Source of the DNA: Chryseobacterium artocarpi
GTDB lineage: Bacteria; Bacteroidota; Bacteroidia; Flavobacteriales; Weeksellaceae
NCBI RefSeq assembly: GCF_001684975.1
Contig: NZ_MAYH01000012.1
Location: 1 to 64,000 of the forward strand
Direction: 5' to 3'
DNA length: 64,000 nucleotides
Part shown: in pieces, positions 38,636 through 46,849 of the stretch
Position numbering within the stretch: the stretch's first letter is position 1
How the letters are laid out: the number at the start of each line of letters is the position of its first letter
Program-made: the position numbers and the translations under genes
Notes under the pieces: generated by a model
Told to the model about the DNA's origin: nothing
What the model saw: the letters and a program-made list of their open reading frames with translations, nothing else
Databases searched by the model: none

Positions 38636-38718
38636 GAACAGATTTCTTTATTTACCAAATAAAATTCAAGAAATTTTTGTGTATTTTTGAAGTAATAATT
38701 TGATAAAAAACCAAACTG

Positions 38719-39744
38719 ATGCGTAAGACATTATATATCATCGGATTAAGCACTTTAGTTTTTTCATGTGCTTCTCAGAAAAATGTTAAAAAAAATACTT
38801 ACCAGCCGAAAACTCCCGTAGTACAGCCAAAAACAGTAGTTAAGACACAAACTCAAGAAGTTCAAAAACCAAAAGTTGTGAGCGATCATGGAGTAGATTT
38901 TTTTACTACTAATATAGCGGACCCAACAAAAAATGATAATACGGCTAGTTATGGCTCTATCGTATCCGCAAAACCAGCTGGGTATAAAGTTGTGAAAACT
39001 TATTTTCCTGCCATGGCGCAGAATTTCAGACAACGTTATCTGATATTACATTATACAGTACTTCCGGATGACAAGTCTATTACTGTTCTTACCCAGCCGG
39101 GAGTAAGTGCTCATTATCTGGTAAACAATACCGGAGATAACGAAATCTATCAACTGGTAGATGAAAACAAGAGAGCATATCACGCCGGAGTAAGTGCATG
39201 GAAAGCAGATAAGAATATCAATGATACTTCTATAGGCATTGAGATTGTAAACCCTGGTTTTACAACTGATGCTACAGGAAAAAGAGTTTTTGTTCCTTTC
39301 AGTGATGCACAGATAAGAAAAGTAGCAGCACTGGCAAAAGATATTGTGACTAGGTATCAGATTCCTGCAACCAATGTATTGGGGCACGCAGATATTGCTC
39401 CTACAAGAAAACAAGATCCGGGACCAATGTTTCCATGGAAAAAGCTATACGATGAATATCAAATAGGAATGTGGTATGATGAAGGACTGAAATCAAACTA
39501 CCAGGAAATTGCACAAGCTGATTTTGCTACTAAATACATTGATCCTACATTCATTTTTTCTATTCAGACAGCTTTGCAGAAATTTGGATATGGAATAGAG
39601 CTGAGCGGAAAATGGGATGATGCTACTAAGAAGACGATTGAAGCCTTCCAGTATCATTTCCGTCCCCAGAATTTTGACGGAATTATGGATGCAGAAACCT
39701 ACGCAATATTACAAGCTTTGAATGTAAAATATTCAATAAAATAA
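38719..39744 (+). CDS. N-acetylmuramoyl-L-alanine amidase (Amidase_2) with peptidoglycan-binding domain
   Basis: This 341-aa lipoprotein has the lipobox FSC at Cys17 and a Thr/Lys/Gln-rich linker (about 25-60). An amidase_2 domain follows, with zinc ligands in ILHYTVLPD and LGHADIAPTRKQDPG and the AHYLVN and SIGIEIVNPG motifs. It ends with a PG_binding_1 domain (IQTALQKFGYGIELSG ... FQYHFRP). The protein resembles AmiD, which cleaves the peptide from muramic acid and recycles anhydro-muropeptides at the outer membrane. TATTTTTG at 38682-38689 is a likely promoter box. Confidence 0.94.
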   Translation: MRKTLYIIGLSTLVFSCASQKNVKKNTYQPKTPVVQPKTVVKTQTQEVQKPKVVSDHGVDFFTTNIADPTKNDNTASYGSIVSAKPAGYKVVKTYFPAMAQNFRQRYLILHYTVLPDDKSITVLTQPGVSAHYLVNNTGDNEIYQLVDENKRAYHAGVSAWKADKNINDTSIGIEIVNPGFTTDATGKRVFVPFSDAQIRKVAALAKDIVTRYQIPATNVLGHADIAPTRKQDPGPMFPWKKLYDEYQIGMWYDEGLKSNYQEIAQADFATKYIDPTFIFSIQTALQKFGYGIELSGKWDDATKKTIEAFQYHFRPQNFDGIMDAETYAILQALNVKYSIK

Positions 39745-39753
39745 ATTTGAGTT

Positions 39754-39779
39754 AAAACGCATCTGTTAGATGCGTTTTT
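39754..39779 (+). terminator. Terminator after amidase gene
   Basis: AAAACGCATCT-GTT-AGATGCGTTTT, an 11-bp perfect stem ending in T. Confidence 0.9.
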
Positions 39780-39817
39780 GCTATCTTTAAACGATCAAAA
39801 ACAGTAAAATATCTGTA

Positions 39818-41218
39818 ATGGAAAATTTCAGAAAAGAGAGTGATCTATTGGGTGAATTGAATGTGCCTTTAGACGCTTATTATGGAGTGCAGACACAAAG
39901 AGCTATCAACAACTTCAAAATTTCGGGACAACTTTTGTCTTCATATCCGGATTTTATTAAAGGATTGGCTTTTGTAAAAAAAGCTGCAGCAAAAACGAAT
40001 TATGAATTAGGTCTTCTTGATGAAAACCTATATTTCAAAATAGCAGAAGCTTGTGATGAGATTGTAGCAGGAAAATATCACGAACAGTTTCCGGTAGATA
40101 TGATCCAGGGTGGAGCAGGGACTTCAATCAATATGAATGCGAATGAAGTAATTGCGAATGTTGTATTGGAAAAATTAGGTAAAAACAAAGGCGAATATGA
40201 ATTTTGTTCACCTAATGACCATATTAACCTGTCTCAGTCAACTAACGATGCATATCCTACAGGGATTAAAATGGGGTTGCTACACATGAATATCGGGTTG
40301 GTAGAAAAACTTGAGAAAATCATTGCTGCTTTCCGTGCAAAAGGACAGGACTTCCATGATGTGATCAAAATGGGACGTACGCAGCTTCAGGATGCTGTTC
40401 CTATGACATTAGGTCAGGAATTTGAAGCATTTGCAGCAACATTGGAAGAGGATATCTCAAAGCTTAATAACAACGCAAGTCTTTTCGTAGAAGTAAATAT
40501 GGGAGCTACAGCTATCGGAACAGGATTGAATGCTCCGGTAGGATATGCTACACTTTGTGCTAAAAATCTAGCTCAGATTACAGGTTTCCCAATTATTTCA
40601 GCACCGGATTTAGTAGAAGCCACACCAGATACAGGTTCTTATGTAATCTATTCATCAGCCATGAAGCGTCTTGCTGTGAAACTATCAAAAATCTGTAATG
40701 ATTTAAGATTACTTTCATCAGGACCTAGAGCAGGACTTTTCGAAATCAATCTTCCTCCAATGCAGCCAGGATCATCCATTATGCCGGGTAAAGTAAACCC
40801 TGTTATTCCTGAAGTGGTAAATCAGGTTTGCTACAAGGTAATTGGAAATGATCTTACAGTAACATTTGCCGCAGAAGCTGGACAATTGCAACTTAACGTA
40901 ATGGAACCGGTACTTTCACATGCGATCATGGAAAATATCAACTTCCTTTGCAATGCATTGGATACACTTCACGATAAATGTGTGGTAGGTATTACTGCTA
41001 ACAAAGAAGTATGTCTGAACATGGTAAAACACAGCATCGGTATTGTAACAGCACTTAATCCTTATATTGGCTACAAACAATCTACAGAGATTGCAAAAGA
41101 AGCTTTAGAGACAGGAAAAAGCGTTTATAACCTTGTGTTGGAAAAAGGAATTCTTTCTCAGGAAAAACTGGATGAAATCCTTGATCCGAAAAACATGCTG
41201 AAGCCACACAACAAATAA
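39818..41218 (+). CDS. aspA: Aspartate ammonia-lyase
   Basis: This 466-aa enzyme converts aspartate to fumarate and ammonia. It belongs to the fumarase/aspartase superfamily, with the signature GSSIMPGKVNPVIPE (mobile SS loop), the NDHINLSQSTND region and GGAGTSINMNANEV. The N-terminal RKESDLLGE and the absence of the fumarase-specific arrangement favour aspartase over fumarase C. It is a single-gene unit with a terminator that overlaps the 5' side of the next reading frame. Confidence 0.93.
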   Translation: MENFRKESDLLGELNVPLDAYYGVQTQRAINNFKISGQLLSSYPDFIKGLAFVKKAAAKTNYELGLLDENLYFKIAEACDEIVAGKYHEQFPVDMIQGGAGTSINMNANEVIANVVLEKLGKNKGEYEFCSPNDHINLSQSTNDAYPTGIKMGLLHMNIGLVEKLEKIIAAFRAKGQDFHDVIKMGRTQLQDAVPMTLGQEFEAFAATLEEDISKLNNNASLFVEVNMGATAIGTGLNAPVGYATLCAKNLAQITGFPIISAPDLVEATPDTGSYVIYSSAMKRLAVKLSKICNDLRLLSSGPRAGLFEINLPPMQPGSSIMPGKVNPVIPEVVNQVCYKVIGNDLTVTFAAEAGQLQLNVMEPVLSHAIMENINFLCNALDTLHDKCVVGITANKEVCLNMVKHSIGIVTALNPYIGYKQSTEIAKEALETGKSVYNLVLEKGILSQEKLDEILDPKNMLKPHNK

Positions 41219-41231
41219 AATAAAACAATAT

Positions 41232-41261
41232 ATGACAAGTGGTGGATTCATCACTTGTCAT
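41232..41261 (+). terminator. Terminator of aspA
   Basis: ATGACAAGTG / CACTTGTCAT, 10 bp perfect with a 10-nt loop. A weak U-tract makes it less certain. The TTG at 41255 lies within it, so the next gene starts later. Confidence 0.7.
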
Positions 41262-41287
41262 GTATTACTCAACTTATAAAATATTCC

Positions 41288-42142
41288 GTGAGGTTTTTAA
41301 TCATTATTCCTGCCCACAACGAAGAGCAGAACCTCTCATTCACTCTGGATTCCCTACAGCAGCAAAGCAGTAAGGATTTTAAAGTAGTAGTCGTTAATGA
41401 CGGCTCCACAGACAGTACGCCTGAAGTCATCAGGAAATATACAGAGAATGATTCCCGTTTTGAAACTGTTAATCTTGAAAAATCAGAACATCAACCGGGT
41501 TCTAAAGTTGTTCATGCCTTTAAAAATGGTTTACAGAAACAATCCTTAGACGAATTTGATATTATTTGTAAATTTGATGCAGATATTATTCTTCCCGAAA
41601 ATTATCTTGAAACCGTAGAAAATGCTTTTATCAATAATTCAGAATACGGATTGGTAGGAGGGTTATTATATGTAGAAAAAGACGAAAGTTGGGTATATGA
41701 AGGGAATTCCAATAAGCATCATGTACGAGGTCCTATGAAGGCATATCGAAAAGAGTGCTTCGTTCAGATGGGTGGTTTAAGAGAAACTTTAGGTTGGGAT
41801 AATATAGATTCCATACTGCTTGAACATCTAGGTTGGAAAGAAGTCGTTTTACCAGAGCTTCATGTGAAGTTGATTAAAGTAAAAGGAGCCGATTATACTA
41901 TAAGACCAGCAGATTATTATGGACGTTACTTCTATTTCCTTGGATTAAAAAGATTTCTTGCTTATATAGCCTCCTCAAAAGAAGCAATGAAAAGTAAATC
42001 TCTGGCATTCTTCTTTGATATTATTAAAGCTTATGAAGCTTGTAAGTCAAAAAAATTGGAATTAAAAATAACAAAAGAAGAACAGAAAGCCGTTAATGAT
42101 CAGCGTTGGAAGATGCTCAAAAAGAAATGGCTGAAAATGTAA
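41288..42142 (+). CDS. Glycosyltransferase family 2
   Basis: This 284-aa protein from the GTG chosen (first residues RFLIIIPAHNEEQN) has a GT-A fold. VVNDGSTDSTPEVI provides the nucleotide-sugar-binding strand and KFDADIILP the DxD metal site. RGPMKAYRKECF and GWDNIDSILLEHLGW are typical GT2 acceptor-region motifs. It probably adds a sugar in surface polysaccharide synthesis, in line with the flippase and FkbM genes nearby. No membrane anchor is present. Confidence 0.9.
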   Translation: MRFLIIIPAHNEEQNLSFTLDSLQQQSSKDFKVVVVNDGSTDSTPEVIRKYTENDSRFETVNLEKSEHQPGSKVVHAFKNGLQKQSLDEFDIICKFDADIILPENYLETVENAFINNSEYGLVGGLLYVEKDESWVYEGNSNKHHVRGPMKAYRKECFVQMGGLRETLGWDNIDSILLEHLGWKEVVLPELHVKLIKVKGADYTIRPADYYGRYFYFLGLKRFLAYIASSKEAMKSKSLAFFFDIIKAYEACKSKKLELKITKEEQKAVNDQRWKMLKKKWLKM

Positions 42143-42282
42143 ATAAAGAATGATAAAGTTGAAAATGGTAATCATTTTGAGATGTTTATCATCACATTCA
42201 ATAGAAGCGGACTTTAGTCTGTTTAATAAAAAATAAAACAACTGGCTTTAGCCAAAACTTAGAAAATAATTCCAATTCATCA
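42143..42282. repeat. Two-hairpin palindromic element, copy B
   Basis: At 42196-42262: ATTCAATAG, hairpin 1 AAGCGGACT-TT-AGTCTGTTT (changed relative to copy A but still paired through G-U and A-T pairs), hairpin 2 TGGCT-TT-AGCCA, and the AAAACTTAG tail. Confidence 0.75.
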
Positions 42283-43323
42283 GTGAAAAAAATAGCTTAC
42301 ATTGAAATAGATACTCATGCAGAAATAGCACAAGCCTTCATGGATATCATGCAGGGAGCAGAAGATTTTAAAGTAGATTATTATTTTTCAAAAAAGATCA
42401 AAGATCAGATCAATGAAGCTGATGCAGAGGTTTTTCTGTCGGACAGTTCTATGATTTTAGATCAGTTAAAAAACAGGCAGTACGATTTGGTGATCATTGG
42501 CACTGTTCATCGTTTTTTCAATACATTTTTAGCAATAACAAACAAATACAATACAGCAATTATTGCCCACAACCTTAATTTTACGAAAGCTTCAAGGGTT
42601 GAATTAATAAAAAGCGTATTTAAAGGAGATATCATCTACAGAATGAAACTTTGGTGGAAGGAAGGATTACTTTATGCAACTAAAGTATATCAGAATTCCA
42701 AATCTTTAGTGGTATTGGATGAAGAATTGATGTCCCAAAGGCATCAGTTTTTGCCTCTGTTTTATACAAGGAATTTTGAGAGAATTCAGAATGAGAGTCA
42801 GATTATTGTAATTCCGGGAGGTGTTTCCCAGAAAAGAAGGGATTACCATCATATTTTTAAAACTATCCAGAATTTAAAATCAGATAAGAAATACGAATTT
42901 GTATTTCTTGGGAAGGCAACCGGTCATGAATTGAAGCAACTTGAAAAACTATCATCAGATTTACCACAAAATATTTCTGTTACCCATTTTTCCGAAAGAG
43001 TTTCTGCTGGCGATTTTGAGAAATGGATGCAAAAAGCCGATCTTCTTTGGTGTCCTATTCAGCAGGAAACAGAATTTTTCAGCATTAAAGAAATCTATGG
43101 GAAAACGAAAATGACAGGAAACCTAGGAGATTCCATTGCCTATGGAAAATTAGCTGTTTTTCCCGAAAATTACTCGTCAAAATTGAATTTCATTCTACCT
43201 GAAAAACATAACATCTTTGAACAGTTGAATGAATTTCAAAATACTCATTTTGATTTCCAGACAAGTTACAGCAAAAAAGAAGTTCAGAAGAAGCTGGAAG
43301 AGCTTTTATATAAGCTTATTTAA
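42283..43323 (+). CDS. Putative glycosyltransferase (GT-B-like)
   Basis: This 346-aa protein starts at GTG. The N-terminal half looks Rossmann-like (IAYIEIDTHAEIAQAF, YDLVIIGTVHRF). The C-terminal half has the GT-B pattern IIVIPGGVSQKRRDY, YEFVFLGKATG and ADLLWCPI, as in group 1 transferases. The usual E-x7-E site is not clear, so the assignment is moderate. It overlaps the convergent flippase gene by 8 bp and is probably part of the surface-polysaccharide set. Confidence 0.65.
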   Translation: MKKIAYIEIDTHAEIAQAFMDIMQGAEDFKVDYYFSKKIKDQINEADAEVFLSDSSMILDQLKNRQYDLVIIGTVHRFFNTFLAITNKYNTAIIAHNLNFTKASRVELIKSVFKGDIIYRMKLWWKEGLLYATKVYQNSKSLVVLDEELMSQRHQFLPLFYTRNFERIQNESQIIVIPGGVSQKRRDYHHIFKTIQNLKSDKKYEFVFLGKATGHELKQLEKLSSDLPQNISVTHFSERVSAGDFEKWMQKADLLWCPIQQETEFFSIKEIYGKTKMTGNLGDSIAYGKLAVFPENYSSKLNFILPEKHNIFEQLNEFQNTHFDFQTSYSKKEVQKKLEELLYKLI

Positions 43324-44794
43324 ACTTAAAAATACTCTTGATAAATTTCACATTCAGATAATCTTCCAATGGGAATATTTTTGTGAAATAATTTCCAATA
43401 TAGATTAACGCTAAAACTACAGTTGGTTTATACATCAGATTTACAAAGCTGCTGTCAAAATTAGGAAGGACGATTGCTACGGTAATTGCCAACGTACAAA
43501 TGATTGAAACAAAGATCATCTCAATAGATAAAGGCGAAACTTTGAAAACGATATAATTAAAGGCAATCTTGATAATATTATAAATCGTAAGAGAAATAGC
43601 TGTAGATAAGGCAATTCCAATAAGTTTCAGATCCGTGTTTTTAATGAAATAATAATTCAGCCCAATAGTTAATCCAGCTAATAAAAGCATTACGATAATA
43701 TTGAATCTGTAATACTTCGAAAGAGAAATAATATTTCCGTTAAACCCTGTTGCAAGATCAACTAATACTGCGGATCCCCAGATCCAGACTACAGGCTCAT
43801 ATTCTCTAAGCATCGTTCCATTATTAGGCATAAGCTTCGTCAGATAAGGAAAGCCAACCATAATACACGAGAATAAAACAGCTCCAAGAAAGTAAAGCGA
43901 TAAAGAAGTTTTTTTATGAAATCTGTCTAGTTCTACCATATCTCCGTCAGCCAGAGTCTTGTTGATGATAGGAGCAGAGATATTAAATAATCCCAGTTGA
44001 GGAATTGAAATCAAAGAAATCAAAGCATAAAGAACAGAGTAAATTCCAACTTCTTCCATTCCCATAAACTCTCCGATCATAAAATTATTGATCGCCAGAT
44101 AGTTTCCGAAAGTTCCTAGAAAACCAAAAAAACTGTAATTGAAAAACTCTTTCCAGAAATTATTCTTTTTAAAATAATCTGTATTGAAATCCAATTGAAT
44201 TTTTTCCAGCTTGTTGGTGTAGTAAATATATCCGAAAAGCATTAACGCAAAAATTCCAAAAAAGAAAGCGAATGCAATATTCTGAGATAGAGCAAAATAA
44301 TAAAACAGGCAAAAAGCTCCCAGATTTGCAATCTTAGGAAGAAGATTATCAAAAATATTAGAGACAACAATTCTCTTATAATTGGAAGTGTATTTATTGA
44401 AAATTGCACACAGCGAAAGAAGTAAAATCAAAGGAAGAATCATCTCTTTGCTTTTCCAGGCTTCCAGGTGTCTGAATTTAGGATAAACATACGGCAGTAT
44501 GAAAAATACTATAGAAAAAATAAAGAAATTAATAAAAATAGCAAGTAATGACAGGGACAACATGTTCTGTTTCTTGCCATCTTTTTCCACAGTATGAAAA
44601 AACTTTACATTAGCATAAGATATTCCTAAAACCACAAAAGGAACCAACATTTCAGCAGTAGGAAGGATATAGCGGAGTTTTCCGTAAAATTCAAAATCAT
44701 TTGGAAAAATGAATATTGCAGAAACTGTGCCCAGCAAAAAACCAATATAGCCAATAATGGAATATTTGAAGCCTTGTCTCGCTACTACACTCAT
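43316..44794 (-). CDS. Polysaccharide biosynthesis flippase (Wzx/MATE-like)
   Basis: This 492-aa integral membrane protein has about 12-14 hydrophobic helices spread over its length and the N-terminal motif RQGFKYSIIGYIGFLLG typical of lipid-linked oligosaccharide flippases. It would move undecaprenyl-linked sugar units across the inner membrane. FkbM methyltransferase lies 9 bp upstream in the same operon, and the 3' end overlaps the convergent glycosyltransferase gene. Confidence 0.88.
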   Translation of the reverse strand: MSVVARQGFKYSIIGYIGFLLGTVSAIFIFPNDFEFYGKLRYILPTAEMLVPFVVLGISYANVKFFHTVEKDGKKQNMLSLSLLAIFINFFIFSIVFFILPYVYPKFRHLEAWKSKEMILPLILLLSLCAIFNKYTSNYKRIVVSNIFDNLLPKIANLGAFCLFYYFALSQNIAFAFFFGIFALMLFGYIYYTNKLEKIQLDFNTDYFKKNNFWKEFFNYSFFGFLGTFGNYLAINNFMIGEFMGMEEVGIYSVLYALISLISIPQLGLFNISAPIINKTLADGDMVELDRFHKKTSLSLYFLGAVLFSCIMVGFPYLTKLMPNNGTMLREYEPVVWIWGSAVLVDLATGFNGNIISLSKYYRFNIIVMLLLAGLTIGLNYYFIKNTDLKLIGIALSTAISLTIYNIIKIAFNYIVFKVSPLSIEMIFVSIICTLAITVAIVLPNFDSSFVNLMYKPTVVLALIYIGNYFTKIFPLEDYLNVKFIKSIFKFK

Positions 44795-44803
44795 AAAGTT
44801 GTT

Positions 44804-45598
44804 TTAAGGGTTTTTAGGTATAAAAATAATATTGTTGATGTACTGAGTTTTATTTTTTTCGTCGCTTATATTTTGTAATAAAATCTCTTCTGTAAGAATT
44901 TCCAGGGTAAAGCTATTCCTGTTCAGGTACTTTGCTTCATATCCCCAGCTTTTAACTTCAGAGATTTCGTTCCATATCGGTGTTTGGTGGTGTCTTTGTT
45001 CCATCTCAACCATTAAGGTCGGAAGAAACTGTTTGATGGTTTCCTTAGCTCCTAAAAGAGTTTTTATTTCGTTCCCTTCAACGTCTATCTTAATGAAATC
45101 CAGTCTATTAAAGTGTTCTAAAGCCGCCCATTCATCCAGTTTGATAACTTTTACTTTCTCGGTGTAGCTTTTTTCTTCACCTTTTTCTTTGTAAGATGTA
45201 TTTAAGGTTCCCCGGGAAGCAATTGTTTTCCCATTAATAATAGGAACTTTAAACTCCGCCACTGTATTTTCATCAGAAAGTGCCAAAGGAAGTACCCTCA
45301 TGGTAGGGAAGAGTCTTTTTAATCTTCGGTAAAGCTTTTTATTAGGTTCAAAAGCATAAATATGCTCATGATTCAGTTTGTTTTCCAACTGATATAAAAA
45401 TGTACCTACATTGGCGCCAATATCCAGAATTACAGCATTTTTGGGAAGGTATTCTTTGATCCATACCAGTTCCGGTTCTACATTGCGTTCCGAAAAATTA
45501 TCTTTATTAAGATTTTTTAAACTCTTAAAATATCTTTTTTTATAAAAATTCGGACTTATATATTGTAGTTTTTCTGCAATTTTTTGGTATAAAGACAT
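44804..45598 (-). CDS. FkbM family methyltransferase
   Basis: This 264-aa SAM-dependent methyltransferase has motif I ILDIGANVGTFLYQL and IYAFEPNKKLYRRL, and the FkbM signature RLDFIKIDVEGNE. Members methylate sugar or secondary-metabolite hydroxyls; here polysaccharide O-methylation is likely from the flippase neighbour. The longer frame begins in a TTG that overlaps a TATCTTTG promoter box (45620-45627, minus), so the ATG at 45598 was chosen. Confidence 0.9.
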   Translation of the reverse strand: MSLYQKIAEKLQYISPNFYKKRYFKSLKNLNKDNFSERNVEPELVWIKEYLPKNAVILDIGANVGTFLYQLENKLNHEHIYAFEPNKKLYRRLKRLFPTMRVLPLALSDENTVAEFKVPIINGKTIASRGTLNTSYKEKGEEKSYTEKVKVIKLDEWAALEHFNRLDFIKIDVEGNEIKTLLGAKETIKQFLPTLMVEMEQRHHQTPIWNEISEVKSWGYEAKYLNRNSFTLEILTEEILLQNISDEKNKTQYINNIIFIPKNP

Positions 45599-45619
45599 TA
45601 TTGACTTTTTGACGAACAG

Positions 45620-45627
45620 CAAAGATA
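45620..45627 (-). promoter_or_regulatory. Promoter -7 element of the FkbM-flippase operon
   Basis: TATCTTTG on the minus strand fits TAnnTTTG, 21 bp upstream of the ATG. Confidence 0.6.
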
Positions 45628-45831
45628 AGCAAAAATGTAAAACTTATCTTAAAAAATGTTAAATATAATATATTGAAAATCAGTCTATAGTATTTGTTGC
45701 TGATTTCTGGAAGAATATTATTCTTTGTTATTTGTAAAGAATCATTGAATATTATTACTTTCAAATAAAGGATGAAAAATAGGCAGGATTATTTGCGGTA
45801 ATCCGTTAATATTTTGTAAAATACATGATTT

Positions 45832-46500
45832 TTAATCTGCGAAAGGAGTGTTCAGGAAATCATTGAAAGGTTTCATGAATTTAAAGATTTTACCCATATT
45901 TTTCACTGCATTCTGATCTAAAACTTCTTGATCTGTTAGTTGATAGACTACTATAAAGTTTTTAAGTTTCAGATATTCTGCCATGGGATCTTCTTTTTCA
46001 AAACCTTGGGGTACTTTTTTCAATTTATCTTCCTGGTCAAGCTCCGGAAAATGCTTTTTAAAGTCTTTGTTGTTTAAAATTTTAAGAAAATCAGCCCCGT
46101 ACAAGGAAATTTCTTTTCGTACTTCTTTCAATACCGAAGATTCAGGCATGTAAATTCCACCAGCCAGAAATGATTTTCCAGGTTCCATATGAAGATAGTA
46201 GCCTCCTTTCTGATTTCCTTTTCCCATTCCCAGAGAAGCTCCAAAGTTGGTTTTGTATGGAGATTTGTCCTTTGAGAAACGGGTGTCACGATAGATTCTG
46301 AATAATGATTTTTTACTGTCGATTTTAGCAAGCTCTTCATCAAAACCGGACATTTCTCTAATAAGCTCATCTATAAACTGAATAACATTTCCCTGTGATT
46401 CAGTGTACAGGTGCTTGTTTTCATTAAACCATTCGCGGTTATTATTTTTATTCAATTTCTTTAGAAAATCAAAGGTCTTGGGAGAAATATTGGCTGACAT
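45832..46500 (-). CDS. DUF2461 domain-containing protein
   Basis: This 222-aa protein matches the DUF2461 (TIGR02453) pattern: NREWFNENKHLYTES near the N-terminus, SKKSLFRIYRDTRFSKDKSPYKTNFG, and GGYYLHMEPGKSFLAGGIY. The conserved Arg/Asp-rich central segment is intact. The function of the family is not established. It is a single-gene unit. Confidence 0.9.
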   Translation of the reverse strand: MSANISPKTFDFLKKLNKNNNREWFNENKHLYTESQGNVIQFIDELIREMSGFDEELAKIDSKKSLFRIYRDTRFSKDKSPYKTNFGASLGMGKGNQKGGYYLHMEPGKSFLAGGIYMPESSVLKEVRKEISLYGADFLKILNNKDFKKHFPELDQEDKLKKVPQGFEKEDPMAEYLKLKNFIVVYQLTDQEVLDQNAVKNMGKIFKFMKPFNDFLNTPFAD

Positions 46501-46849
46501 ATGATGTAGGTGTTTTAATTGCGGAATGGTTTGTTGATTGAACCCAAATATTGAAAGTAGACAAAACCACCTCCAAATTTACGCAATAAATAAGAAATTT
46601 TGAAAGAAAAAAAACGGATTTTATGATTTTGTTTGAAAACTCATAAATAATACATAAATAATCAATCCAATTTAATAAAAAAAACTATTGTTTGATAAGT
46701 CGTTAATATAAGATGTGTTTTTTTAAATTTAATTTTCGAAAAAATTAAAATACATTAAAGGATTCTGAATTTAAGTTTACATATTTAATACTTTATTCAA
46801 AAACAAATCAAATATTTATTGTATCTTTGCAAAAATTTTAAAATAGTTA
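46501..46849 (+). promoter_or_regulatory. Divergent intergenic region with promoter of the DEAD-box helicase
   Basis: Very AT-rich stretch of about 350 bp with no gene. TATCTTTG at 46822-46829 fits TAnnTTTG and lies 20 bp before the helicase ATG. Confidence 0.5.

Noticed and set aside
38293-38658. Short ORFs on both strands across the Ser-Pro-Arg tRNA cluster
   Set aside because: They are translations of tRNA genes and their spacers; the cloverleafs explain the sequence.
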